DNA of 32,306 nucleotides from Akkermansia muciniphila (GTDB taxonomy: Bacteria; Verrucomicrobiota; Verrucomicrobiia; Limisphaerales; BJHT01), in NCBI GenBank assembly GCA_945861535.1, contig CAMAUZ010000086.1, positions 1 to 32,306 of the forward strand, written 5' to 3'. Positions within the stretch are counted from its first letter, which is position 1. Each line of letters opens with the position of its first letter. Positions 1-7,874 of this stretch are shown in pieces. Both the position numbers and the translations under genes were made by a program. A model generated the notes under the pieces. It saw only the letters and a program-made list of their open reading frames with translations. It was not told the origin of the DNA and ran no database searches.

Positions 1-1035
1 GAGACGCTGGTGCTCATCCACAACCCCGACGTCAAACTCACCGATAGCTGGCATGGCGGGGAACGCCTCGCCCTCGCTTTTCGCACCAGTCGCGACGGTG
101 GTCACACCTGGTCCGCGCCCACGGACATCTATCGTTCGCCCACCAACAAACTGTGGGTGGACTATCCCGCCGTGCGGTGGATCAAAGGCCAGTTGCACCT
201 CGTCTGGCGGCACATCGATAGAGCCACCCCCGTCGGCGGATTGGGCGGCACAAGCCTCTACCATCACGTCCTGCCTAGCGCGACTTTCGCAGCCGCCGGT
301 GTGCCGGAGAAGTCCGCTGAATCCAAAGCCAAGCCCCTGCGCATCCTCCCGCTCGGCGACAGCATCACACGCGGCTCCTATCTCGCGAAGAACGGCGGCA
401 AGTCCACCGGACTGCCGCATCCCGACGGCGGTGGTTGGCGCAAGCCGCTTCAAGACAAGCTGCGCGCCGCCGGCATCGCGTATGACTTCGTCGGCGAACT
501 CAACTACGCCGCCTTCGGTCGCGATGGCGTCGTTGATCCCCAGTTTGATCCCGATCATCACGGCCTCGCGGGCTTCAGCAGCGCGGGCATCCTCAAAGGC
601 GGCGTGGTGCCCACATTGCCGGATGCCTTGGCAAAGATGGGCGTGAAGCAAGTCACCGTCCCAGGCATCGTGGATGTGCTGAAGAAGCACCAACCCGACG
701 TGATCCTGCTCCTGTCCGGCGCAAACGGATTCGATGCCCCCGCGCGCGACCAACTCATCCGCACCATCGGCGAGACGAGCCCCGCGCACCTGTTCATCGC
801 CACCATCCTCCCTCAGAAGGTCCCGCGCTCCGGTTGGGAGAAAGTGGACGCGTACAACGCCTCGCTGCCCGCCATCGTCGCCATGCAGAAGGCCGCCGGC
901 AAACGCATCACCTTCGTGGACCTGCACGCCGCGATCACCACGGACGATCTCCTGCCCGACGGCGTCCATCCGAATCAAGCGGGCATGGACAAAATGGCCG
1001 CCGCTTGGTTTGCAGCCCTCCAGACTTCTCGCTGA
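1..1035 (+). CDS. Sialidase-like / SGNH hydrolase fusion, 3' part (5' end outside window)
   Basis: The reading frame is open from the first base and ends at TGA 1033-1035, giving 344 residues. The first ~100 residues are the end of a BNR/sialidase-type beta-propeller, with an Asp-box (SRDGGHTW). From about residue 113 an SGNH (GDSL-type) hydrolase domain follows: GDSIT with Ser121 as nucleophile, SGANGF as the Asn block, and DGVHPN supplying the Asp320/His323 pair. The protein is collinear without gaps with residues 287-630 of the gene at 30049-31941; by hand count about 59 of 344 positions differ, so the two are paralogs from a duplication. That gene shows what is missing: a signal peptide and four more Asp-boxes. 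It is probably a secreted carbohydrate esterase/sialidase-like enzyme; the substrate cannot be told. There is no close gene partner on the right, where a 569-base repeat-rich gap follows. Confidence 0.9.
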   Translation, partial: ETLVLIHNPDVKLTDSWHGGERLALAFRTSRDGGHTWSAPTDIYRSPTNKLWVDYPAVRWIKGQLHLVWRHIDRATPVGGLGGTSLYHHVLPSATFAAAGVPEKSAESKAKPLRILPLGDSITRGSYLAKNGGKSTGLPHPDGGGWRKPLQDKLRAAGIAYDFVGELNYAAFGRDGVVDPQFDPDHHGLAGFSSAGILKGGVVPTLPDALAKMGVKQVTVPGIVDVLKKHQPDVILLLSGANGFDAPARDQLIRTIGETSPAHLFIATILPQKVPRSGWEKVDAYNASLPAIVAMQKAAGKRITFVDLHAAITTDDLLPDGVHPNQAGMDKMAAAWFAALQTSR

Positions 1036-1156
1036 CCGCTTCCTGGCCACGTCACCTCGTCAACGATCCCCCATGCGTGCGCGCTGCGAGCGGGGACCGC
1101 CTGCGCGCCGAAACAATTTTCCCGCGGCACGAACAGCCCGCCCCAATTCCTCCCCT

Positions 1157-1185
1157 CCCATTCCCCTGCCCCAAATTCCCCTGCC
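1157..1185. repeat. Dispersed intergenic repeat, copy A (CATTCCCCTGCC type)
   Basis: These 29 bases occur again, identical, at 5323-5351. The core is CCCATTCCCCTGCC followed by CCAAATTCCCCTGCC. Similarity continues on the right with CGGCCG and a CACGA..GC..CTGCG segment in both copies. The two copies lie on either side of the 1605-5109 operon in the same orientation. A dispersed noncoding repeat family is the simplest reading; function is unknown. Confidence 0.8.
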
Positions 1186-1363
1186 CAATTCGGCCGTGCC
1201 CACGAGCGCCTGCGATCCGCGCCGCGACCAAGATCACGCATGTCCCTCCGCTCCCCTCACCTGTCACGCGCTGCGACAGGGGACCGGTCGCGCTCCGCCT
1301 CGTTTGCGGCTTCGGCGCACACGACATCTCCGCAAAACCCTCGGGCGCCGCGGGGCGCTTACC

Positions 1364-1491
1364 GGAGCGAGGCTGTGTGCGCGGAGCACCAGCCGCAGCG
1401 GGTTGATCGCAGGGGACGCCTCGGATTCCGACGGGTGCCTGCGGGTTTCGGGGCCGCTGCGACTGGTCCTCTGCGGACACAGCCGCGCTCC
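1364..1491. repeat. Long imperfect palindrome (REP-like)
   Basis: The left arm 1364-1401 starts GGAGCGAGGCTGTGTG. The right arm 1454-1491, read on the opposite strand, starts GGAGCGCGGCTGTGTC; the 38-base arms match at most positions. The interior also pairs, with CGCAGG near 1409 and CCTGCG near 1438. The whole 128 bases could fold into one long cruciform or RNA hairpin. It lies about 110 bases upstream of the DUF1549 gene start. It resembles a REP-like or MITE-like element rather than an operator, because of its length. Confidence 0.7.
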
Positions 1492-1604
1492 TTGGGTTGC
1501 GCCACCGCCTCACCGGCCCGGTGAAAATAGAAAAGTGAATTCGCCATTCCAGTCCCTGTCCACCGGTGATTGAACCGCCGCTCTCCGGCCCAACGCGACC
1601 CAAC

Positions 1605-3689
1605 ATGAAACAACGCCGCGCCCTCGCCCCGCTCGCCGCCGCCCTCGCCGCCGCGCTGCTGTTTGTTTCGCTGCCGGACCTGCGCAGCGCCGAGCCATCC
1701 ACCGCCGCGCCCCGCCTGCCCGACCCGCGCTCGCCGGACGCGCGCACGGTCGCCATGCCCGTGGACAAGGCGAAAACGTGGTGGGCGTTTCAACCCGTGC
1801 GGAAGCCCGCCGTGCCGGGCGTCGGTCCACGCCATCCGATTGATGCGTTCATCGCGGAAAAGCTCGCGGCGGCGGGCCTCGAGTCCGCGCCCGCGGCGGA
1901 CCGGCGTTTGCTCCTGCGCCGCGCGACCTTCGATCTCACGGGGCTGCCGCCCACGCCCGCGGAGGTCGCCGCCTTTCTCGCCGACGCTGCACCCGGAGCC
2001 TTCGCGCGCGTCGTGGACCGGCTGCTCGCGTCCCCGGCTTATGGCCAGCGCTGGGCGCGGCACTGGCTTGATGTCGCGCGCTATGCGGATTACCACGACG
2101 CCGATCCCAAGGCCCGCACGGCGAGTTGCGAGCCATTGGAAGCGTGTCGCTATCGCGACTGGGTGGTCGATTCCTTCAATGCCGACCTGCCGTTCGACCG
2201 CTTCATCGTGCATCAGCTCGCCGGGGATTTGCTCCCGAATCCGGCGGGCGGCGCGCTCTATCCGGCCGGCTTGATCGCCACCACGTTCCTCGCCAACGGC
2301 GCGTGGGACCGGGGCGACGCCGACAAGGAGAAGATGCTCAGCGACATGGTGGACGATCAGATCGACACGGTGGGCAAGGCGTTTCTCGGCCTCACCCTCG
2401 GCTGCGCCCGCTGTCACGATCACAAGTTCGATCCCATCTCGAACGACGATTACTACGCGCTGGCCGGGGTCTTCTACAGCACGCATTTCATGGAAACCCT
2501 CGGCACCAAGGGCGGCGAGATCACCTTCAAACGCGTGCCGCTCGTGCCGAAGGAAATTGCCGCGCTGCGAGACGGACAGGGCGCGCAACTCGACGCGCTC
2601 AAGGCGAAACTGACGGCGCTCGACAAACAGAAGCCGAAGCCCGCCGACAACGATCCCGTCCGCCTCGCGCTGGTGCAGGAACGCGACGCGCTCCAAGCCC
2701 GGTTGCCGCCGCCGTATCCGGTGGCGATGACCGTGCAGGAGGGCGGCATGAAGGGCGGGCTGTTCCCGAAAATTCAGGACGTGCCGGTCCATGTCCGCGG
2801 CAGTTACACGCGGCTGGGGCCGGTGATTCCGCGGCGCATGCCCGCATTCTTCGCCGGTGAAACCCAGCCGCCGATCACCCTCGGCAGCGGACGGCGCGAG
2901 CTGGCCGCCTGGATCACCGCGCCGACGAATCCGCTCACCGCGCGGGTGATCGTCAATCGCGTCTGGCAATGGCACTTCGGCGCGGGCCTCGTGCGCACGC
3001 CGAACAACTTCGGCTTGCTCGCGGAGACGCCGACGCATCCGGCGCTGCTCGACTGGCTGGCGGCCCGGTTCGTCGAGGACGGCTGGTCGCTGAAGTCGCT
3101 CCACCGCCAGATCATGCTCTCCGCCGCCTATCAGCGCGCCAGCGCGGTGCCCCGCGCGCAGGCCGCGCGCGATCCTGACAACCGCTGGCTCGGCCGCTTC
3201 ACCGCGCGCCGGCTCGAGGCCGAGGCCATTCGCGACGCGATGATCTTTGTGTCCGGCCGGCTCGACCTGGCCCCCGCCGGTCCCGCCGGCGCGGACGTCG
3301 GCGCGCTCCGACGATCGCTCTACATCCAGACTGCGCGCTGGGACCGCGGCAACTTCGCGACGCTCTTCGATGCCGCCAACCCCGACGCCTCCGTGGAAAA
3401 ACGAACCCTCTCGACCGTGGCCCCGCAGGCGCTCCTGCTGCTCAATCACGACTTCGTGCAAACCCAGGCCGCCGCCCTGGCGAAACGCCTCCTGCGCGAG
3501 GCCCCGGCCGACGAGGCGGCGCGCATCCACTGGGCCTGCCAGTTGTTGTTTGCCCGTCCGGCGCGCGCAGAAGAACTCGCCATCGGCCACCAGTTGCTCG
3601 CGCAATCCGGCGAACCGCACGCCGAAGCCGCGTGGTGCGACCTCGCGCATGTGCTGCTGTGCGCGAATGAATTTGTTTATGTGGATTGA
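1605..3689 (+). CDS. DUF1549 (PSCyt2) and DUF1553 (PSD1) secreted protein
   Basis: A 694-residue protein. ATG 1605 is chosen because it begins a Sec signal peptide (MKQRRALAPLAAALAAALLF..); a GTG 13 codons upstream would bury it. DUF1549 covers about residues 50-260 (FDLTGLPPTPAEVAAF, RHWLDVARYADYH) and ends in a CxxCH site, CARCHDHKFDPI, at Cys267/Cys270/His271. A short charged coiled-coil-like stretch at about 320-365 leads to DUF1553 (about 420-680; NPLTARVIVNRVWQWHFG, NNFGLLAETPTHPALLDWL). Unlike the paralog at 26274-28604 it lacks an N-terminal cytochrome-type PSCyt1 domain. The DUF1501 gene overlaps its 3' end, the usual partner arrangement in PVC bacteria. Role is not established; an extracytoplasmic haem-binding redox or catabolic function is inferred. 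Confidence 0.9.
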   Translation: MKQRRALAPLAAALAAALLFVSLPDLRSAEPSTAAPRLPDPRSPDARTVAMPVDKAKTWWAFQPVRKPAVPGVGPRHPIDAFIAEKLAAAGLESAPAADRRLLLRRATFDLTGLPPTPAEVAAFLADAAPGAFARVVDRLLASPAYGQRWARHWLDVARYADYHDADPKARTASCEPLEACRYRDWVVDSFNADLPFDRFIVHQLAGDLLPNPAGGALYPAGLIATTFLANGAWDRGDADKEKMLSDMVDDQIDTVGKAFLGLTLGCARCHDHKFDPISNDDYYALAGVFYSTHFMETLGTKGGEITFKRVPLVPKEIAALRDGQGAQLDALKAKLTALDKQKPKPADNDPVRLALVQERDALQARLPPPYPVAMTVQEGGMKGGLFPKIQDVPVHVRGSYTRLGPVIPRRMPAFFAGETQPPITLGSGRRELAAWITAPTNPLTARVIVNRVWQWHFGAGLVRTPNNFGLLAETPTHPALLDWLAARFVEDGWSLKSLHRQIMLSAAYQRASAVPRAQAARDPDNRWLGRFTARRLEAEAIRDAMIFVSGRLDLAPAGPAGADVGALRRSLYIQTARWDRGNFATLFDAANPDASVEKRTLSTVAPQALLLLNHDFVQTQAAALAKRLLREAPADEAARIHWACQLLFARPARAEELAIGHQLLAQSGEPHAEAAWCDLAHVLLCANEFVYVD

Positions 3690-5109
3690 TTTCTCCCGGA
3701 CTCCTCGCCCCAGTTCCCGCCGCGAATGGCTGGCCCGCTCGGGCGCGGCCTTCGGTCTGCTGCCGCTCGCCGAATTGCTGGCCGCCGAGTCGCCGCGTCC
3801 CGTCGGCGCTGACGCTGAGCGCGCGGCGCACCCTTACGCGGTGCGCCCGCCGCATCATCCGGCCCGCGCCAAGCGCGTCATTTTTCTCTACATGCCCGGC
3901 GGACCCTCGCATGTGGACCTCTTCGACCCCAAGCCGCGGCTGCAGCAGGACAACGGCAAGCCGCTCCCCTTCGCGAAGCCCAAACTCGAGCGCACCAAGA
4001 CCGGCAACCTCCTCGCCTCGCCGTGGAAATTTTCCCCGCACGGTCAGTCGGGCATCGCGGTGAGCGAATTGCTGCCGCGCATCGCCTCGTGCAGCGACGA
4101 CCTCTGCGTCATCCGTTCGATGGTCGCCGACAACATCAACCACACCGGGGCCGCCGCGCAGCTCTGCACCGGCGAACAGGCCTTCTCGCGGCCCAGCATG
4201 GGCTCGTGGCTCACCTACGGCCTCGGAACGGTGAACCAAAATCTCCCCGGCTTCGTGGTGGTTAGTCCCGCCGCCGTTTTCCAAGGCGCGCAGCTCTGGG
4301 CCTCGAGTTTCCTCCCCAGCGCCTATCAGGGCACGCTCGTCCGCGATTTGAAAAATCCCATCGCCAACCTCGGCGATGCCTCCGGCAACAGCGGACGTCA
4401 GCGCGCCAAGCTCGATGCACTCCAGCAGTTCAACGACCTCCACAAACGCGACCGTGTCATCGACAGCGAACTGGACGCGCGCATCGCCTCCTTCGAGCTC
4501 GCGTTCCGCATGCAACGGGAAGCGCCCGAGGCGTTCGACCTCACGCGCGAGAGCAACGCCACGCACCGGCTCTACGGCACCGACCAGCCGGCCACCGAGA
4601 TGTTCGGACGGCAATGCCTGCTGGCGCGGCGGCTGGTCGAGCGCGGTGTGCGGTTCATCCAGCTTTTCGACGCGCCGAAAAACAACGCTTGGGATCACCA
4701 CGGCGGTCTGCGCGAAGAACTGCCCAAGCGCTGCGCCGCCGTGGACCAACCGATCGCCGCCCTGCTGATCGACCTGAAATCCCGCGGCCTGCTCGACGAC
4801 ACGCTCGTCCTGTGGGGCGGCGAATTCGGCCGCACCCCCACGGCCGAGGGCAACAACGGCCGCGAGCATCATCCCTTCGGTTTCACCATGTGGCTGGCCG
4901 GCGGCGGCGTGCGCGGCGGCCTCGTGCATGGCGCCACCGACGACTTCGGCTGGCACGCCGTGCGCGACCAAGTCCACATCCACGATCTCCACGCGACCAT
5001 CCTCCACCTGATGGGGCTGAATCACGAGCGCCTGACCTTCCGCCACGACGGCCGCGATTTCCGCCTCACCGATGTCTATGGCCGCGTCGTGACGGAAATC
5101 CTGGCGTGA
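3667..5109 (+). CDS. DUF1501 Tat-type secreted protein
   Basis: A 480-residue protein of the DUF1501 family, related to the alkaline phosphatase/sulfatase superfamily. ATG 3667 (alternative 3679) lies inside the preceding gene, an overlap of 11-23 bases that suggests translational coupling. The N-terminus has a twin-arginine-like signal (SSRREWLARSGAAFGLLPLAELL). Family landmarks are FLYMPGGPSHVDLFDPK (about residues 74-90), a central GRQCLLARRLVERGVRFIQ stretch (about 315) and the C-terminal GGEFGRTP..REHHPFGFTMWLAGGG segment whose Asp/His residues are candidate metal ligands. It pairs with the upstream DUF1549/DUF1553 gene as at 26274-29901. The enzymatic activity of the family is not known. 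A hairpin follows the stop at 5180-5230. Confidence 0.92.
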   Translation: MNLFMWIDFSRTPRPSSRREWLARSGAAFGLLPLAELLAAESPRPVGADAERAAHPYAVRPPHHPARAKRVIFLYMPGGPSHVDLFDPKPRLQQDNGKPLPFAKPKLERTKTGNLLASPWKFSPHGQSGIAVSELLPRIASCSDDLCVIRSMVADNINHTGAAAQLCTGEQAFSRPSMGSWLTYGLGTVNQNLPGFVVVSPAAVFQGAQLWASSFLPSAYQGTLVRDLKNPIANLGDASGNSGRQRAKLDALQQFNDLHKRDRVIDSELDARIASFELAFRMQREAPEAFDLTRESNATHRLYGTDQPATEMFGRQCLLARRLVERGVRFIQLFDAPKNNAWDHHGGLREELPKRCAAVDQPIAALLIDLKSRGLLDDTLVLWGGEFGRTPTAEGNNGREHHPFGFTMWLAGGGVRGGLVHGATDDFGWHAVRDQVHIHDLHATILHLMGLNHERLTFRHDGRDFRLTDVYGRVVTEILA

Positions 5110-5179
5110 CAAAACCATGCCCACGCAACCGTCCGGATCAGTCTCTGCGAAAGTTCGCGCCCTCCCCACCGCGACTTCG

Positions 5180-5230
5180 GTCTCCCTCTCCTCCGTTCGG
5201 AATGGAGGAGAGGGGCGGGGAGAGGGAGAC
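5180..5230 (+). terminator. Strong hairpin after the DUF1501 gene, possible terminator or REP
   Basis: GTCTCCCTCTCC (5180-5191) pairs perfectly with GGAGAGGGAGAC (5219-5230). A nested alternative 11-bp stem, CCCTCTCCTCC (5184-5194) with GGAGGAGAGGG (5204-5214), has a 9-base loop. It lies 70 bases after the operon stop. There is no U-run, so it is either a REP-like element or an RNA-stabilising/attenuating stem rather than a classical intrinsic terminator. Confidence 0.5.
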
Positions 5231-5322
5231 GGACGCGCGCCGCACTACGGGAATCGCCGCGCGCAATTCGCGTAAGGAGCGCCGGAATATTCCAACCACA
5301 CCGACCCTGCAAATTCCGTGTT

Positions 5323-5351
5323 CCCATTCCCCTGCCCCAAATTCCCCTGCC
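5323..5351. repeat. Dispersed intergenic repeat, copy B
   Basis: Identical over 29 bases to 1157-1185 and in the same orientation, with weaker similarity continuing to about 5385. It sits in the 547-base gap between the DUF1501 gene and the SGNH tail remnant. That gap otherwise holds only hairpins. Confidence 0.8.
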
Positions 5352-5437
5352 AAATCCGGCCGCACTCACGAACCGCTGCGTCCCGCCCTCCACGCTGGGC
5401 GTCGGCCGTGCGAGTGTGGGGCACTCCCATCGGCTCC

Positions 5438-5545
5438 TTCCCGCTCTGCGTTCCTTCCGATCTCTGCGGTGTTCCACTCCGCGCCACTACGATCGGAGCG
5501 TTTCCTGAAAACACCGCAGAGATCGGAAGGAACGCAGAGCGGGAA
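5438..5545. repeat. Perfect 36-bp inverted repeat with 36-base spacer
   Basis: The left arm 5438-5473 begins TTCCCGCTCTGCGTTCC. The right arm 5510-5545 is its exact reverse complement (AACACCGCAGAGATCGG.. to ..GCGGGAA). The spacer 5474-5509 contains a small further stem (CTCCG..CGGAG). A related half-motif, ATCTCTGCGGTTCA, follows near 5600. This is an intergenic cruciform-forming element, probably of a REP-like family; no coding content is evident. Confidence 0.85.
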
Positions 5546-5656
5546 AGGGCGGAACTGCGCTTCGCGTTGGTTGCTGCTCCCCCGCGCTGTGTTCATCGTA
5601 TCTCTGCGGTTCATCACGCTCGTCCGTGCTGAAAATTCTCGACTGATAAACCACGC

Positions 5657-5818
5657 ATGAAAACTCGCTGCCGCCACTGTCGATTGGCGAACCTCAGCCA
5701 TGCGATTCCCACCGACGACCTCCTGCCCGACGGCGTCCATCCGAATCAAGCGGGCATGGAGAAAATGGCCGCCGCCTGGTTTGCCGCCCTCTCCGCAGAT
5801 ACAGCGAAGGGGCGTTGA
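5657..5818 (+). pseudogene. SGNH hydrolase C-terminal remnant (third copy of sialidase-SGNH tail)
   Basis: A 53-codon frame from ATG 5657 to TGA 5816-5818. Residues 17-46 (TDDLLPDGVHPNQAGMEKMA..) match the last block of the SGNH domain in the genes ending at 1035 and 31941, including the Asp/His pair in DGVH. DNA identity to 950-1020 is high, with long runs such as CTCCTGCCCGACGGCGTCC shared. Everything upstream of that block (signal peptide, propeller, GDSIT, Asn block) is gone, and the first 16 codons are unrelated. It cannot be a functional hydrolase alone. It is best read as a relic of duplication or recombination. Confidence 0.8.
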
Positions 5819-5854
5819 ATCCGAACCCCGAAGTCAAACTGAAGCCGAGGGCGG

Positions 5855-6018
5855 GGAGCGCGGCCCTCATGCCGCAGGAACTTACTCCCCTCCGCAGTGT
5901 GCTTCCTGCCTGCCACGCCCTCATTGATCCACACGGTTTGTTTTCCCAAGTCGGACCTTGTCGCAGTCTGTCAGGCCCCGGTCGGGCCCACGTTTCTGCG
6001 GCATGAATGCCGCGCTCC
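5855..6018. repeat. Inverted repeat pair (GGAGCGCGGC..ATGCCGCAG type)
   Basis: The arm at 5855-5880 (GGAGCGCGGCCCTCATGCCG..) and the arm at 5993-6018, read in reverse complement, match at 23 of 26 positions. Each arm is itself partly palindromic (GCGGCAT/ATGCCGC). The right arm lies inside the 3' end of the response-regulator frame and encodes its tail residues around WSAAFMPQK. This looks like a REP-like mobile repeat that has grown into a gene end. Confidence 0.7.
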
Positions 6019-6691
6019 AACTGCATCGTCCCGGCTCGCAGCAGGCCGTCCCCCCCGCCACTTTGGCGACGGCTCCGCCGAGGGTGTTGACGTGGAGCTT
6101 GCCGTAGATGCGGCGGAGGTAGTTGTCCACGGTGTGCAGGCTGAGGGCGAGCTGGTCGGCGATTTCTTTTTTCGTCAGGCCGTCGGCGAGGAGGCGCAGC
6201 AAGTCGCGCTCGCGGGTGGAAAGTTCGATGGCGCTTTGCGCTGGTTTCATCCGGCTGAAACGGTCGAGCACGATGCGGGCGATTTCGGGCGTCATGGGCG
6301 CGCCGCCGCATTTCACTTCGCGCACGGCGGCGACGATCCGTTCGAGCGATTCGGATTTCAGGAGGTAGCCGGAGGCTCCGGCGCAGATGGCTTCGAAGAC
6401 GCGTTCGCGATCGTCGAAGACGGTGAAGATGAGAATCTCGGTTTGTGGAGAGGCCTTTTTGAAGAGGCGCAGCCCCTCCAGGCCGGACATCCCGGGCAGG
6501 CCGAGGTCGAGGATGATGACTTCCGGATGCGCGGTGGCTTTCGTCAATGCGGTCAGGGCGGCTTCGCAGGTGGAGAAGTCCCGCACGCTGGCTCCGTCGG
6601 AGAGTTCGAGCGCCTCACGCAGGGTCTGGCGCAGGGGCCGATGGTCTTCGACGAGCCAGATGTTCGTGCCGGTGGTGGTGGGCGTTTTCAT
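5921..6691 (-). CDS. NarL/FixJ-type response regulator
   Basis: A 256-residue DNA-binding response regulator. The receiver domain (about 10-125) has the acidic pair Glu15/Asp16, the phospho-acceptor Asp62 in ILDLGLPG, Thr90 and Lys112. A LuxR-type helix-turn-helix follows at about 157-213 (LSTRERDLLRLLADGLTKKE, SLHTVDNYLRRIYGKL). ATG 6691 is chosen because it precedes the receiver fold directly; a frame 28 codons longer exists. It overlaps the 3' end of the kinase gene by 77 bases, so it is very likely co-transcribed with it. The last ~42 residues are not part of the family: they run through an intergenic inverted repeat (5993-6018) before reaching a stop. The normal end would be near residue 214. 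It probably controls the divergent operon starting at 8793. Confidence 0.92.
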   Translation of the reverse strand: MKTPTTTGTNIWLVEDHRPLRQTLREALELSDGASVRDFSTCEAALTALTKATAHPEVIILDLGLPGMSGLEGLRLFKKASPQTEILIFTVFDDRERVFEAICAGASGYLLKSESLERIVAAVREVKCGGAPMTPEIARIVLDRFSRMKPAQSAIELSTRERDLLRLLADGLTKKEIADQLALSLHTVDNYLRRIYGKLHVNTLGGAVAKVAGGTACCEPGRCSWSAAFMPQKRGPDRGLTDCDKVRLGKTNRVDQ

Positions 6692-7853
6692 GGAACGGCC
6701 ATTGTCTGATGAGTGGAGCGGCGAGCCGGAAAACGGTTCCCTTTCCCACGGTGCTTTGGATTTCGCAGGTGGCATTCATGGCGGCAGCCCTTGCTTGCAG
6801 GTTGTCCAACCCGCTGCCGCTGCGATTCTGAGTTTCCGTCATGTCGAAGCCCTGGCCGTCGTCCTCGATCGTGATGACCAGCGGGCCGCTCCAGTCGAAG
6901 CGCACACGCACCTCGGTGGCGCGGGCGTGCTTGCGGGCGTTGGTGAGGGCTTCCTTGAGGAAGGCGAGGATGTCGCGCGTGTATTCGATGGCGGGGCGTC
7001 CTTCGGGCGGCTGGCCTTGATGCGTGATTTGATGTTCGACGCCTTCGAGCAGCCGCCGCGCGATGGCTTCCATGCGGTGGGAAAGTTCCTGCCAGTCTCC
7101 GTCCTTGGGCGCGAGCAGCCAGATGATGTCGCGCATCTGGTCGAGCGTTTCGCGGGCGGAGGCGGAGATTTTTTCCAGCCGATCGGGAGAGAGTTCCGCG
7201 CGCTGGAGTTGCTGGCGCGCGAGGTCGCCCTGCATGGCGAGGTGGCTGAGGCTGGCACCGATTTCGTCGTGCAAATCGCGGGCGATGCGCGTGCGCAACG
7301 TGTCCTGCTGCAGCCGTGACTTCGTGCGCTGGATGAGCAGGACGGCGGCGGCGATCAAGGTGATGGCGATGGCGGCGGCGATGGCGATGGCGAGTTTGCG
7401 CCGGGCCGAAGTTTCCGCGAGACGCTGGAGTTGGGCGCGGATGAGTCGTGCTTCGGCTTGAAGGGCTTCGCTTTTGGCGAGGCCATCGAGCCACTCGGTC
7501 CAGCTCAGCAAGTCGTGCCGGCTGGAATAGCCATCGGTCAGGGCGGCGGGCGACCAGCCGGCTTCGGTCGTGGTGTCGGATGCGCTCACGGCACAGCCGG
7601 CGGCGATATTTTTCCCCTCGCGCCAGCACTGGAGTTCGCTCATGGCCAGCAGGTTCTCTTCGCTGTCTTCACGGAGCACGGTGCCTCGCCGCCCAAGCGC
7701 CTCGCAGGAAATGCGGATGCGGCGGGCCACGAGGCCGGGCGTGGCGAACATGACCTGCGCCGCCCCGGGATTGGGCAGCGCGGCAGCCGGATAGGCAGGA
7801 TTGTTCTCGTTCCGGATGACCTTTTCGCGGTCCGTGCCGGGGTCGGCCAGCAC
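6615..7853 (-). CDS. Sensor histidine kinase, C-terminal part after an in-frame stop
   Basis: From the first in-frame start after the stop (GTG at 7853) this gives 412 residues. Residues 1-110 are the rest of a discoidin-like sensor domain (ALTDGYSSRHD). A single membrane helix lies at about 153-175. A HisKA_3 dimerisation domain has the phospho-acceptor His195 in ARDLHDEIGAS. An HATPase_c domain has Asn305 in the N-box, DDGQGFD (331-337) and GSGLDNL (346-352). The frame is the same as that of 7875-8693, and only TAA 7875-7877 separates them. If read through, the product would be a ~691-residue kinase with an N-terminal signal peptide. Alone, this part keeps a catalytic core but has only half of its sensor and no signal sequence. 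It overlaps the regulator gene. Confidence 0.85.
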   Translation of the reverse strand: MLADPGTDREKVIRNENNPAYPAAALPNPGAAQVMFATPGLVARRIRISCEALGRRGTVLREDSEENLLAMSELQCWREGKNIAAGCAVSASDTTTEAGWSPAALTDGYSSRHDLLSWTEWLDGLAKSEALQAEARLIRAQLQRLAETSARRKLAIAIAAAIAITLIAAAVLLIQRTKSRLQQDTLRTRIARDLHDEIGASLSHLAMQGDLARQQLQRAELSPDRLEKISASARETLDQMRDIIWLLAPKDGDWQELSHRMEAIARRLLEGVEHQITHQGQPPEGRPAIEYTRDILAFLKEALTNARKHARATEVRVRFDWSGPLVITIEDDGQGFDMTETQNRSGSGLDNLQARAAAMNATCEIQSTVGKGTVFRLAAPLIRQWPFHENAHHHRHEHLARRRPSAPAPDPA

Positions 7854-7874
7854 GCGGAAATGCGTGGGAAAACC

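Larger units (their letters stand above)
1036..1604. other. Repeat-rich intergenic region, no convincing gene
   Basis: This 569-base gap separates the sialidase-SGNH fragment from the DUF1549/DUF1553 gene. Its first ~45 bases resemble the bases downstream of the paralog at 31942-31985 (shared CTCACCT..TCAACGA core), so the duplication ran slightly past the stop codon. The rest holds the pyrimidine-rich repeat at 1157-1185 and the long palindrome at 1364-1491. Open frames here change strand and composition and look like high-GC shadows. Confidence 0.6.

Noticed and set aside
1359-3650. 763-codon open frame on the minus strand opposite the DUF1549/DUF1553 gene
   Set aside because: It has Arg/Gly/Ala-rich shadow composition and no domain, while the plus-strand gene has clear family motifs and a signal peptide.
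3442-5169. 575-codon minus-strand frame opposite the DUF1501 gene
   Set aside because: Shadow of a clear DUF1501 coding sequence.
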